This document shows, piece after piece, positions 15,169 through 23,743 of a stretch of DNA of 28,880 nt. A program made the translations under genes and the position numbers. Source of the stretch: Butyrivibrio sp. (GTDB lineage Bacteria; Bacillota; Clostridia; Lachnospirales; Lachnospiraceae); the NCBI GenBank assembly GCA_024688095.1, contig JAILEJ010000343.1:1-28880 (forward strand). Reading direction: 5' to 3'. The notes under the pieces are model-generated. The model ran no database searches, was not told where the DNA came from, and worked only from the letters and a program-made list of their open reading frames with translations. The first letter of the stretch is position 1; each line of letters opens with the position of its first letter.

Positions 15169-17115
15169 TCAGATATCAAAATCATCGCCTGGAGTAATAT
15201 CAATATCAAAATCATCATCAAAGCCAGATTTTAGAACATTATCTAATTCATGCGTTTTATGCTTATCAAGTTCAATTGTTCCAATATCTTCAAGACCTGG
15301 AAGTTTAATATTAGGTTTTACATCCATAAGATCCTCATCACCTATAGGAAGAACCATTCCCTCAGGTATGAATTTTTGTCTCTTTTCTCTCTCTTTTTCA
15401 AGATCGATTTTTATAACTTCTGATTCTTCAGGTCTGTTTTCAATGATCATGCTGCTTGCAACCTCCTCTGAGGCTTCATCATCTACAGTTTCTACTACTT
15501 CCAGTTCTTTTTCTGATGCTTCTATTATTTGTTCTGTATTCTCTTCTATTACTTCAGCTTCTTCATTTTCATCTATTTCTTTAGCTTCAGCTTCTTCTGT
15601 GTTTTCTTCTATTTCTTTAGCTTCAGCTTCTTCTGTGTTTTCTTCTATTATCTTAGCTTCAGCCTCTAATTCTGTATTATTTTCCTCTGAAACTACATTA
15701 GATTCACTATCTGTACCTTCAGATATTATCTCTAATCCATCCTCATTTCCTTTTGAATCTGGTTTAACTACCATGGATGATTGTTCAATAACAGCTTTGC
15801 TTTCTTCAGATTCTTCATCCAAATCCAATTTTGTTTCACTGTCTTTTTCTATCTGATTTTCCACAACCATATCCTCTTCACCAACAAGCGGATCGAAGAA
15901 TATACAGGATACACCGCAGCCAATTACTATTGCATAAAAAAGTGTTGCCATTTCCTCACAGTTAAGCACTGTAGGTCCCAAAAATGGTATAAAAACAGTA
16001 ACCGCAACACACATAAATAGCCATGGAGAGGAACATTGATATTTTCTCCATTTCAAAAAACCTGTAGCTGCAATGATCATAAATATAAATGTAACAAGAT
16101 AATATTCTCTATACTGTGAATACACAGTAAAAATTGATATTTTATCCAAATTATGAAGATAAGTATTTATCCATTCATTAAAAGTAATCAACACATTACT
16201 TACACCCGCATACTGAGCAAGCATCAATATAAAAGAAATAACCGCTCCTACTGATACAACTAATATATCAATTAATTTATTTTTCAATTTTCCTTTAACG
16301 GTACTAATAACAGCAATAACCATTACAAATACCATTCCTGTACCAGCATCAACATAAAGCATAAATCCCATAAATGCGCCGACAAACAGCATCCATATAT
16401 AGGAAACTTTATTCTTGTACAGATCTATACATGCCCCTTTTAGAAAAGCCGAGGCCAAAAAGAGCTCTAATCCGAATAATACGTAAAAAACATAAGCATT
16501 AGATAATAAATGCATCTTCTCCGTATATAACGGCATAAACTCCATATATATTGCAAAACAAAGTGCACCTGCAACACCATTAAACATTCTTACTGCAAAA
16601 TATACCAAAAGTATTGCAACAGTTTGAAGTCCAATCTGATATAAGCAGGCAATGTATTCATTATTACCGGTAAAAGTAAGTATAAACCTTAAAACATGTT
16701 CATAAATAAAATTAAGTATATTGGCATGTGAAATCGGATTATTCTCAAGAGTAAGAACCGATTTCTCATATAACCAGGTATCTCCATCAATACCTGCAGT
16801 ATTCTGTCTTAATATATATATTCTGTATAAAATACCACCACCGAAAGTCAAAAGTACTGTAATAATATCAAATACCCTGAATAACGGCTTCTTTGAAAAT
16901 TCACGCTGATAAAAATAATCAAAAAGATGCCAGCACAAAAATGTCAGTATGGCAATGCCACCGCTGACAAGTAATGTAAAGGCACCTGTGAATATAAATC
17001 TGTTTTGTGAGGGAAAAAGCCCTGAAAAATACCCTGATAACGCCAAAAGCGAAATATTAAATATGCAATATAATAACCAGACACAATATGAAACCCATGT
17101 CTTTTTCAGTCTCAT
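15169..17115 (-). CDS. Polytopic membrane protein with Glu-rich repeat tail, unknown function (GT-C-like?)
   Basis: This 648-residue protein has about ten or eleven membrane helices in residues 1-430, then a long acidic cytoplasmic tail. The first large loop contains an acidic AGIDGDTWLYEKS motif. Such a loop after helix 1-2, in a protein of this topology, resembles the GT-C glycosyltransferases (PMT/ArnT type), but I see no firm signature. The tail has near-identical Glu-rich repeats (unit EEAEAKEIEENT, 15575-15646) and a less repetitive end (KFIPEGMVLPIGDEDLMD ... FDDDFDIDITPGDDFDI) that may be a binding module. The start follows a GGGGG stretch seven bases before the ATG. It lies between yebC and the M16C gene with gaps of 30 and 26 bases. 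Function is unknown. Confidence 0.8.
   Translation of the reverse strand: MRLKKTWVSYCVWLLYCIFNISLLALSGYFSGLFPSQNRFIFTGAFTLLVSGGIAILTFLCWHLFDYFYQREFSKKPLFRVFDIITVLLTFGGGILYRIYILRQNTAGIDGDTWLYEKSVLTLENNPISHANILNFIYEHVLRFILTFTGNNEYIACLYQIGLQTVAILLVYFAVRMFNGVAGALCFAIYMEFMPLYTEKMHLLSNAYVFYVLFGLELFLASAFLKGACIDLYKNKVSYIWMLFVGAFMGFMLYVDAGTGMVFVMVIAVISTVKGKLKNKLIDILVVSVGAVISFILMLAQYAGVSNVLITFNEWINTYLHNLDKISIFTVYSQYREYYLVTFIFMIIAATGFLKWRKYQCSSPWLFMCVAVTVFIPFLGPTVLNCEEMATLFYAIVIGCGVSCIFFDPLVGEEDMVVENQIEKDSETKLDLDEESEESKAVIEQSSMVVKPDSKGNEDGLEIISEGTDSESNVVSEENNTELEAEAKIIEENTEEAEAKEIEENTEEAEAKEIDENEEAEVIEENTEQIIEASEKELEVVETVDDEASEEVASSMIIENRPEESEVIKIDLEKEREKRQKFIPEGMVLPIGDEDLMDVKPNIKLPGLEDIGTIELDKHKTHELDNVLKSGFDDDFDIDITPGDDFDI
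15575..15646. repeat. Tandem 36-bp repeat inside the membrane protein gene
   Basis: Two identical 36-base copies (15575-15610 and 15611-15646) encode 12-residue Glu-rich units. Decayed copies lie on both sides. The repeat is in frame, so changes in copy number would lengthen or shorten the acidic tail without a frameshift. Confidence 0.9.
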
Positions 17116-17145
17116 TTCAGGACCCCCACTCCCACTTATTTGTTT

Positions 17146-17883
17146 TTAATTTTCTTCATCCCAGTTGTGATAAACTGCCTGAACATCATCATCTTCATCA
17201 AGAAGATCCAGGATTCTCTGAATATACTTAACGCTATCAGCATCTGTTACAGATACATAATTCTGTGGAATCATGGTAATCTCAGCTGAAACAGTTGCGA
17301 TATTCTCTTTCTCAAGAGCTTCTACTACAGACTGGAAACTATTATCTGGAGCAGTAAGGATTTCATAGCTGTCATCCTCTTCCTTAAAATCATCAGCTCC
17401 TGCATCAAGTGCTACCATCATAAGATCCTCTGATGACATGCTGCACTCTTCTTTATCAATGATAATCTGTCCCTTTTTATCAAACATAAATGATACGCAA
17501 CCAGGTGTACCAATGCTTCCATTTCCCTTTGTAAATGCGCTTCTTACATTAGAAGCTGTTCTGTTTGTGTTATCTGTAAGTGCTTCTACTATGATAGCTG
17601 TACCACCAGGACCATATCCTTCATAAGTAATTGTTTTATAATCAACGTTTCCGCCTTCACCTGAAGCTTTTTTGATTCCTCTTTCAATAGTTTCATTAGG
17701 CATGTTGTTTGCTTTAGCCTTTGCAATAACTGTAGCAAGCTTGAAGTTATTATCCGGATTTGGACCACCTTCTTTAACAGCTACTGCAATTTCCTTACCA
17801 ATAATAGTAAAAATCTTACCCTTTGCAGCATCATTTTTCTCTTTCTTGTGCTTAATGTTTGCAAATTTTGAATGTCCTGACAT
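17146..17883 (-). CDS. yebC: YebC/PmpR-family translation/transcription factor
   Basis: This 245-residue protein starts MSGHSKFANIKHKKEKNDAAKGKIFTIIGKEI, the family's hallmark N-terminus, followed by GGPNPDNNFKLATVIAKAKANNMPNETIERGIKKA and YEGYGPGGTAIIVEALTDNTNRTA. Family members have been described as DNA-binding regulators and, more recently, as ribosome-associated factors that relieve proline stalling. Which role holds here cannot be told. The ATG at 17883 follows AGGAGG with a four-base gap; an in-frame TTG further upstream is not needed. A 6-bp hairpin (17901-17917) lies just before the ribosome binding site. Confidence 0.96.
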   Translation of the reverse strand: MSGHSKFANIKHKKEKNDAAKGKIFTIIGKEIAVAVKEGGPNPDNNFKLATVIAKAKANNMPNETIERGIKKASGEGGNVDYKTITYEGYGPGGTAIIVEALTDNTNRTASNVRSAFTKGNGSIGTPGCVSFMFDKKGQIIIDKEECSMSSEDLMMVALDAGADDFKEEDDSYEILTAPDNSFQSVVEALEKENIATVSAEITMIPQNYVSVTDADSVKYIQRILDLLDEDDDVQAVYHNWDEEN

Positions 17884-17900
17884 ATTTCCTCCTAAATTCA

Positions 17901-17949
17901 ATCTGCCATACGCAGATCACTATAAAATCCTTTAAATGGTTTCCCATTT
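17901..17949 (-). other. Two small hairpins in the yebC leader
   Basis: The first (ATCTGC/GCAGAT, 17901-17906 with 17912-17917) lies eight bases before the AGGAGG of yebC. The second (AAATGG/CCATTT, 17934-17939 with 17944-17949) has a GAAA tetraloop on the minus strand and starts just after the stop of the upstream gene. Neither has a T-run, so they are not terminators. They may stabilise or tune the mRNA; a role is not shown. Confidence 0.4.
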
Positions 17950-17955
17950 GAAAAA

Positions 17956-19356
17956 CTAGTTTGCTCCTTCTGATGCAGTTGTCTGTTCATCAGAATTTTC
18001 TTCTGTATTTTCTTCCAGCTTTGTTACAAGTACACTTGTAATCATATGATTCTTAACTGTTAAAATCTTGAAATTATAGCCTTCAATATCACAATTAAAC
18101 TCCTCATTTTCTGCTGGTATATGCTCAAGTCTGCTTATTAAAAGGCCGTTGACAGTTTCAACTTCCTCATTTTCAAACTTAAGTCCAAGGCTTTTCTCCA
18201 AATCTTCCAAAGGAGTCTTTCCTTCAATAATATATTCACCATCATTTGCTGTTGGTTCAATATAAGTTGTCTCATCATCATATTCATCAAGAATATTTCC
18301 AACAATTTCCTCAAGTATATCTTCCATTGATACAAGTCCTGAGGTCTGCCCATATTCATCGATTACAATTACCATCTGTGTCTTAGTCGATTGCATACTA
18401 TGAAACAAAGAATCAATATTTTTAGTTTCAGGAACATACTTTGGCTGTCTTAAAAGTCCCTTTATCTTTCGTATTGGTGTTTCCTGTTTCACATCTTCAT
18501 CTTCACTTGCAAGAAGCTTCATAGCATCTCTTATATGAAGAATTCCAATTATATGGTCTATATTATCAAGATAAACCGGAAATCTACTGTTATTGGCATC
18601 TAACATGAAATTTACAGCTTCCTGAAGATTCATAGTACCATCTATTGCAACCATTGATTTTCTGTGAGTCATAATATCTTTGGCCTGCTTATCAGAAAAC
18701 TCGATAATATTTGTAATCATATCCGCCTCGGAATCCTGTAATACGCCCTGTTCCTGACCTTCAGTTACCATAGACATTATCTCTTCTTCAGTAACATCAG
18801 TATCGTCAACATCATATCTTACGCCAAAGATTCTAAGTATTCCACCAGCGGTTACTTTAATCAAAAATGCAAATGGTGAAAGAATTACAATAATACATTC
18901 AACCGGGAACATACATGCTGTAGCCCATTTATAAGGTGCTAAAGCTGCAAGTCTGTATGGAATAACAACTCCAAATGTAGACATTATCCATATAAGAATT
19001 AAAACAGCAATTATCATTGTAATTGCATTAATAAATGGAACTCCCGTAAACAGATTTATCTTTGAAAAAGCACTTACAAACGCAGGAACACAACAAATAC
19101 CAACTAAAATATTAGTAAGTCTTGCAAATACGTTTGAAGCATTGCGATATTTTCTGTTATTTTCAACATATTTTAATAGTCTGGCATCTCTTTTATTATT
19201 TTGGGTCTTTCCAGATGCTTTATCTTCTTCGATCTTCTTTTCTATATCTTCTTCTCTTAAATTAGCTATTGCAGAACCAAATCCATAAATAAATACATCT
19301 GCAAGCAAAAATAACGCAAAAAGAACTATAAAGACAGAAGGCCCACCATCATCCAT
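17956..19356 (-). CDS. CBS-pair membrane protein, HlyC/CorC (CNNM) family
   Basis: This 466-residue protein starts at the ATG at 19356, behind AAAGGAG. It has the family's order: an N-terminal membrane domain with four hydrophobic stretches (about residues 5-30, 80-100, 110-135 and 145-175), a CBS pair (about 228-350, with DIMTHRKSMVAIDG and SRFPVYLDNIDHIIGILHIRD) and a C-terminal CorC_HlyC domain (about 370-445, with GEYIIEGKTPLEDLEKSLGL and TVNGLLISRL). Relatives are proposed to export Mg2+ or Co2+, with nucleotide binding to the CBS domains. The hemolysin label in databases is historical and should not be read as toxin activity. It is the first minus-strand gene after a 313-base gap and may head the long downstream run. 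Confidence 0.92.
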   Translation of the reverse strand: MDDGGPSVFIVLFALFLLADVFIYGFGSAIANLREEDIEKKIEEDKASGKTQNNKRDARLLKYVENNRKYRNASNVFARLTNILVGICCVPAFVSAFSKINLFTGVPFINAITMIIAVLILIWIMSTFGVVIPYRLAALAPYKWATACMFPVECIIVILSPFAFLIKVTAGGILRIFGVRYDVDDTDVTEEEIMSMVTEGQEQGVLQDSEADMITNIIEFSDKQAKDIMTHRKSMVAIDGTMNLQEAVNFMLDANNSRFPVYLDNIDHIIGILHIRDAMKLLASEDEDVKQETPIRKIKGLLRQPKYVPETKNIDSLFHSMQSTKTQMVIVIDEYGQTSGLVSMEDILEEIVGNILDEYDDETTYIEPTANDGEYIIEGKTPLEDLEKSLGLKFENEEVETVNGLLISRLEHIPAENEEFNCDIEGYNFKILTVKNHMITSVLVTKLEENTEENSDEQTTASEGAN

Positions 19357-19669
19357 ATTTTCATCTCCTTTATTTAATATCACACTTTTTGTCATAATAA
19401 AAATCATCAATGAATTTATATAAAATAAAACATTTTTACTATTATATAATTTCCATTTTGACGCAAAATGTCACGTTCAACTATACACCTTTTGTCATAT
19501 ATCAGTCAAGGATGATAACCACAGTAAAAGCTGATAATCTTCTCTTTTATCATGAATGGATAAGGGCCTGTTCTTTCGTCCTATTGTCTGAACAATTAAA
19601 TTTTCTTGCTGTTTTTACATACTTAGCCTAAAATTGTTCTTATGAAAAAGTTTTAGTTTCATTTACAAG
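19357..19669. other. Divergent intergenic region with candidate promoters
   Basis: This region lies between the minus-strand CBS gene and the plus-strand J-domain gene. On the plus strand TTGACG (19458-19463), 18 bases, then TATACA (19482-19487) forms a plausible promoter. On the minus strand a TATAAT around 19441-19450 could serve the CBS gene, though its -35 is unclear. The sequence TGACGCAAAATGTCA (19460-19474) is a partial palindrome between the two start regions. An open frame at 19410-19631 has no ribosome binding site and looks spurious. About 180 bases of leader before the J-domain gene hold nothing I recognise. Confidence 0.5.
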
Positions 19670-20788
19670 ATGAAGCAATTTGAAGGGAGCTTTATATTAT
19701 TCATGTTATCATTTGCTGCTTTATTGATTTCAACATCTTTAAATTTTCTTATATATATTTTTAAAGCTGTTCTATCAATGCTTGATTTTTATTTTAATGT
19801 TCTTTGGAAATTAATAAGATTATTGATAGCACTTCTTCCTTTAACAGGAATACTCTATCTTATAAGCCTTGTCCTGTCAGTGTTTATTACTTTCTCACAT
19901 ATTGATCCTATTCCTGCAGAATTTCCATTTCACCTGAATATGGACATGATAAATTCGATGTTTACAACAACTATAAGTATATGGAACAACACAGCTCAGG
20001 CAAATAAAGATACCTGGATGTATCTGTTTCTTATTGTACTGACAATTATACTGATAATACCTGTTGCAAGCACTCTATTTGTTATTTTTGCAATAACTGC
20101 ATGTGCACCATATATGGTATTTACAGCAGCAATTGACGGCCTTTTTTATGTTATTTTCTCACTTTTTGGAAGACGCTCTGTTATGGATATATTCCAGGGC
20201 AGATATTATAAATTATTTCCTGCCGCTGCAAACAAACATTATCAGCGTTCCTATGTAAAATGGTTAAAAAAACATCGAAATGAATTTGAAAATGATGATC
20301 CAATATTATATAACAGAAATAATTACGATTATTCAGACCAGCATGAAATGCAATATGAAAACTCTCACAGAAGAAAAAAAATTCCGTCAAAAGCTTCTGC
20401 AGTAAGTTTCCGAAAACGTCCAAGACTATCTGATTTTTATGAGGAAGATGGTTACGACGAAGAAGATAATTATGATGAAAATGAATATTATGAAGACGAA
20501 TATTATGAAGAAGATGATGATTACTATGATGAAGATGATGACTACGATGAAGATGATGACTATGAAGAGGAAACTGATAATAGACACCACCAAAAAGCTT
20601 CTCAAAATAGCCGTTCTTCTGATTATGAAAACTTTAATTTCTTTGCAGGATGTCGTTCTCTCGAAAGTGTTGAAAGAAAATATCGTTCTCTGGTAAAAAT
20701 ATACCATCCGGACAATCCAGATGGAGACAATGATTCTCTTGTAGAAATAAACAGACAATATGAAAATGCAAAAAGGAAGTTTGGTTAA
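19670..20788 (+). CDS. Membrane-anchored J-domain (DnaJ-like) protein with acidic repeats
   Basis: This 372-residue protein has about four hydrophobic stretches in residues 1-175, a basic stretch (GRYYKLFPAAANKHYQRSYVKWLKKHR), an Asp/Glu/Tyr-rich low-complexity region (about 255-304) and a J domain at the extreme C-terminus (about 321-372). The HPD motif is in KIYHPDNPDG (346-348), the tripeptide that stimulates Hsp70/DnaK ATPase. The J domain is short, with helix I reduced or divergent (SLESVERKYRSLVK is the helix II-like part). The likely role is to recruit DnaK to the membrane; the client is unknown. The start is uncertain: the ATG at 19670 has no ribosome binding site, while the ATG at 19703 has a GGGAG 13 bases upstream. 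It stands alone on the plus strand. Confidence 0.8.
   Translation: MKQFEGSFILFMLSFAALLISTSLNFLIYIFKAVLSMLDFYFNVLWKLIRLLIALLPLTGILYLISLVLSVFITFSHIDPIPAEFPFHLNMDMINSMFTTTISIWNNTAQANKDTWMYLFLIVLTIILIIPVASTLFVIFAITACAPYMVFTAAIDGLFYVIFSLFGRRSVMDIFQGRYYKLFPAAANKHYQRSYVKWLKKHRNEFENDDPILYNRNNYDYSDQHEMQYENSHRRKKIPSKASAVSFRKRPRLSDFYEEDGYDEEDNYDENEYYEDEYYEEDDDYYDEDDDYDEDDDYEEETDNRHHQKASQNSRSSDYENFNFFAGCRSLESVERKYRSLVKIYHPDNPDGDNDSLVEINRQYENAKRKFG
20528..20563. repeat. Tandem 18-bp repeat coding DEDDDY in the J-domain gene
   Basis: Two near-identical 18-base units (20528-20545 and 20546-20563) encode the repeated DEDDDY. They lie inside a wider GAT/GAA/TAT-rich tract (about 20443-20580). The tract is in frame, so slippage would change the length of the acidic linker. 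Confidence 0.75.
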
Positions 20789-20805
20789 AACCCAAACTTC
20801 CTTTT
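20771..20805. terminator. Bidirectional terminator shared by the J-domain gene and alr
   Basis: The arms AAAAGGAAGTTTGG (20771-20784) and CCAAACTTCCTTTT (20792-20805) form a perfect 14-bp stem with a 7-base loop. T-runs lie on both strands. It overlaps the last codons and stop of the J-domain gene and ends eight bases before the alr stop codon. It would end both convergent transcripts. Confidence 0.92.
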
Positions 20806-20813
20806 ATATATAC

Positions 20814-22010
20814 TTATTTTCTATTATAAACCCTTGGAATACGTTTATTAAGGTCACAGGCAAGCTCATAATTAAATCGTCCGCTCATATCTCCAAGTTC
20901 TTCAATTGTTATTTCAATATCTCCATCTCTTCCAATTAAGGTAACCTCATCTCCTTCTTTGGCATCAAAAATATCAGTAATATCAACCATAAACTGATCC
21001 ATACACACTCTGCCAAGAATCCTGGCCTTTTTTCCTCTAATTAAAACAAAACCTTTATTAGATAAGCTTCTTGGATATCCATCTCCATAACCTACTGGTA
21101 TCGTAGCAATCCTTGTAAGCTTATCAGTTACATAAGTGCCTCCATAGCTTACAGGAGTACCCTTTGGAACATCCTTTATATATACTATATTAGATTTCAG
21201 TTCAAGTACCGGCTTTATTTCGACTTTATTTTTTGAAACCTCTTCTGAAGGCCACATTCCATACATTGAAACGCCAGCTCTAACCATGTCCATTGATGAC
21301 TCTGGCATATCAATAATACTTGCAGAATTTGCACAGTGACATATTTCTATTTTCCGTCCAAGCTCTTTTTTTACTCTGTCCAAAAATTTTGCATAGACAT
21401 CCTTTTTATGGTGCGCATCAGAAAGATCTGCTTCATCAGCTCTGGCAAAATGTGTAAATATTCCTTCAACGATAATTCCCTTTGTTTCAAATGCCTTTTT
21501 TATAAAACAGATTCCCTCATCATCCGGTGTAATACCTATTCTTGACATACCTGTATCAACTGCTATATGTACCCTGATACTATCTACGTTTACTTTTTCT
21601 CCATTATACTCAATAAATCCGCCATTATTACGAGCCTGAGCCTTTAAATGTTCAGCTCTTTCTCCAAGCTCTTCAAGCATATCATATCTGAAAACAGCCG
21701 GTCTGATATTTTCTAATATCATTCTGTCATAGGCATATGGGAAAGTATAGCCAAGAATCAGTATTGGCTTTTTTACCCCATTATCTCTAAGTTCAAAGGC
21801 TTCCTCTGCTGTTGCCGTAGCATATCCCCAGATAAAATTCTCATCTTCAAGCATCCTTGCAATTGGAACTGCTCCAAATCCATAACCATCAGTTTTTATA
21901 ACCGCAAGCATCTTTGTATTCTCAGGAATATTAGCCTTCATAGCCTTAAGGTTATCAAGTACTGCATCCAGATTAATATTTGCATATACTCTGCATAAAT
22001 TATCAAGCAC
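20814..22010 (-). CDS. alr: Alanine racemase
   Basis: This 398-residue, PLP-dependent enzyme interconverts L- and D-alanine for peptidoglycan. The N-terminal TIM barrel carries the cofactor lysine in AVIKTDGYGFGA (Lys39); a Thr replaces the usual Ala and Phe the usual His. The C-terminal beta domain has the catalytic tyrosine in VSYGGTY (Tyr289), followed by PVGYGDGYPR and GRVCMDQFMVDIT. The start codon is GTG at 22010, nine bases after GGAGG. No ATG occurs close enough to compete. It lies 31 bases after nnr, an arrangement common in Firmicutes, and the two are probably one transcript. It ends at a shared terminator. Confidence 0.96.
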   Translation of the reverse strand: MLDNLCRVYANINLDAVLDNLKAMKANIPENTKMLAVIKTDGYGFGAVPIARMLEDENFIWGYATATAEEAFELRDNGVKKPILILGYTFPYAYDRMILENIRPAVFRYDMLEELGERAEHLKAQARNNGGFIEYNGEKVNVDSIRVHIAVDTGMSRIGITPDDEGICFIKKAFETKGIIVEGIFTHFARADEADLSDAHHKKDVYAKFLDRVKKELGRKIEICHCANSASIIDMPESSMDMVRAGVSMYGMWPSEEVSKNKVEIKPVLELKSNIVYIKDVPKGTPVSYGGTYVTDKLTRIATIPVGYGDGYPRSLSNKGFVLIRGKKARILGRVCMDQFMVDITDIFDAKEGDEVTLIGRDGDIEITIEELGDMSGRFNYELACDLNKRIPRVYNRK

Positions 22011-22041
22011 TTTAAATTACCTCCAGAAAATCATATATATA

Positions 22042-23622
22042 TTATTTATTATCAATTATTTGTGGAAGATACTCTATTATATCACTGGCAATCATTGATG
22101 CTTTCCCTTTTTTCTCTGCTGCCATGTCCCCTGAAAGGCCATGAATATACGTTCCAACACACGCAGCCTCAAAAATATCAAGTCCGCTTTGCCAGAGCGC
22201 ACCTACAATACCAGCAAGAACATCTCCGCTTCCGGCTGTTGCCATGCCATCATTCCCAGTAACATTAATATACATTTTTGAAGAATGTGAAGTAGCTACA
22301 ATTGTACGGGCATCTTTACAAATAACAGTACAATTAAGTTTAGATGCAAGCTTTCCAACATAATCCATTATGTTTTCCTTGCAGGTTTTCACATCAAGAC
22401 CATAAAGCCTTGCAAACTCAGCCAGGTGAGGAGTAATAATTATACCTTTCTCATCTCTTGAATAACCGCTTAAAAGAGACATTAATCCATCATCTTCAGC
22501 TACCATATTAAGAGCATCTGCATCCATTACAATATTTCTGTCATATTCTTCGAGCACCATTTCAAGAATTGCCTTAGACTTTTTGCCCGTTCCGAGACCA
22601 GGTCCTATAATTATTTCTGTAGACCATTCCAAAGCCTTTTTAAGATTGTTCCTTAGAGCCTCAATGACATAAGGTTCATTACCACATTCATATGTATCAA
22701 TCATTGCTTCAGGAATCTGGCTTTGAAGTACAGTTCTATTATTATCAGATGTAAATACTCTAACCATTCCTGCACCGCTTCCGAAAGCAGCTCTTGAGCA
22801 AAATGCACAGGCTCCATATATATCATCGCTTCCTGCAATAACCAGAATCCTTCCAAATGTACCTTTATTTCCATTTGCCTTTCTTAGTGGCAAAAGATCC
22901 TTCGGATTTTCATCATAATAAAATACACGTGGAAGCTTTTGCATAAATCCATCTTCATAAATGCCTGCATCTCTGATAAGAACCCTGCCACAATATTCAC
23001 ATCCAGGATACATTATCTGACCAAGCTTCATGTAATTAAAGGTCACAGTAACATCCGCACATACAGCTATATTAAATACTTTGCCATCATCTGAATTAAC
23101 GCCGGATGGCATATCCACAGATAACACCAAAACAGATTTTTTCCTTTCCTTTTTGCAGGAATTAATATAAGATACCGCTTCGGCATACATACCACTAACT
23201 GGTCTGTTACAGCCTATTCCAAATAATGCATCTACTATAATATCCCATTCAGATATGCTTTTGTTGTCTCTTATATTGGAAAATGTGTCGGCAGAAATGC
23301 CATAATTTTCTGCTATCTTAAGTTCAGCAATCAACTGATCTGTACATTTGGTATAATCACCTACCAAAGACACATTAATATTATATCCCCTCTGTTTAAG
23401 AAGTCTTGCAACAGCAATGCCATCTCCGCCGTTATTACCACATCCAGCAAGAATAAGTACTTTCAGATTCCTGTCTTCATTCAACTCATCCCTGTAAGTA
23501 TCAATCTCATCGCAAACACATAAGGCAGCTCTCTCCATGAGAACAAGTCCCTGAACTCCAAAATGACTAATTGTATTTCGATCGCATCTTTTCATTTCTT
23601 CAGTGCTTACAGCATATTTCAT
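22042..23622 (-). CDS. nnr: Bifunctional NAD(P)H-hydrate epimerase/dehydratase
   Basis: This 526-residue protein joins two repair activities. The N-terminal YjeF-N domain (about 1-215) epimerises R- and S-NAD(P)HX; it shows AGCGNNGGDG at 59-68. The C-terminal ribokinase-like domain (about 230-526) is the ADP-dependent dehydratase, with GPGLG and AGSGDVLAG (463-471). Together they restore NADH and NADPH damaged by hydration. GAGG precedes the ATG at 23622 at the usual distance. It lies 31 bases before alr and downstream of a terminator at 23678-23715. I see no convincing promoter of its own in the 55 bases between, so some read-through may be needed. Confidence 0.95.
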   Translation of the reverse strand: MKYAVSTEEMKRCDRNTISHFGVQGLVLMERAALCVCDEIDTYRDELNEDRNLKVLILAGCGNNGGDGIAVARLLKQRGYNINVSLVGDYTKCTDQLIAELKIAENYGISADTFSNIRDNKSISEWDIIVDALFGIGCNRPVSGMYAEAVSYINSCKKERKKSVLVLSVDMPSGVNSDDGKVFNIAVCADVTVTFNYMKLGQIMYPGCEYCGRVLIRDAGIYEDGFMQKLPRVFYYDENPKDLLPLRKANGNKGTFGRILVIAGSDDIYGACAFCSRAAFGSGAGMVRVFTSDNNRTVLQSQIPEAMIDTYECGNEPYVIEALRNNLKKALEWSTEIIIGPGLGTGKKSKAILEMVLEEYDRNIVMDADALNMVAEDDGLMSLLSGYSRDEKGIIITPHLAEFARLYGLDVKTCKENIMDYVGKLASKLNCTVICKDARTIVATSHSSKMYINVTGNDGMATAGSGDVLAGIVGALWQSGLDIFEAACVGTYIHGLSGDMAAEKKGKASMIASDIIEYLPQIIDNK

Positions 23623-23677
23623 ACCGTCACCTCACATTCCCAACAACAAACTTCTCAAAACTCCAGGTATTAAACAA

Positions 23678-23715
23678 AAAACATGGATAATAAGTCATCT
23701 TAAAATCCATGTTTT
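23678..23715 (-). terminator. Terminator after the coiled-coil gene
   Basis: Arms AAAACATGGAT (23678-23688) and ATCCATGTTTT (23705-23715) form an 11-bp stem. The 16-base loop contains a further TAAG/CTTA pairing. On the minus strand the stem is followed by T-rich sequence (TTTTTTGTTT). It lies between the coiled-coil gene and nnr. Confidence 0.8.
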
Positions 23716-23743
23716 ATATATGTTTGGTATATATCTGAACCAG

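Noticed and set aside
15540..15665. CRISPR-like direct repeats
   Set aside because: The repeats are in-frame, contiguous, Glu-coding units within a gene, without unique spacers.
19410..19631. Plus-strand open frame of 73 codons in the intergenic region
   Set aside because: It has no ribosome binding site, unusual composition and overlaps the candidate promoters of both flanking genes.
20426..20758. Minus-strand open frame of 110 codons antisense to the J-domain gene
   Set aside because: It is the complement of the GAT/GAA/TAT acidic tract, giving an Ile/Val/Phe run. The plus-strand frame has the HPD motif and a coherent layout.
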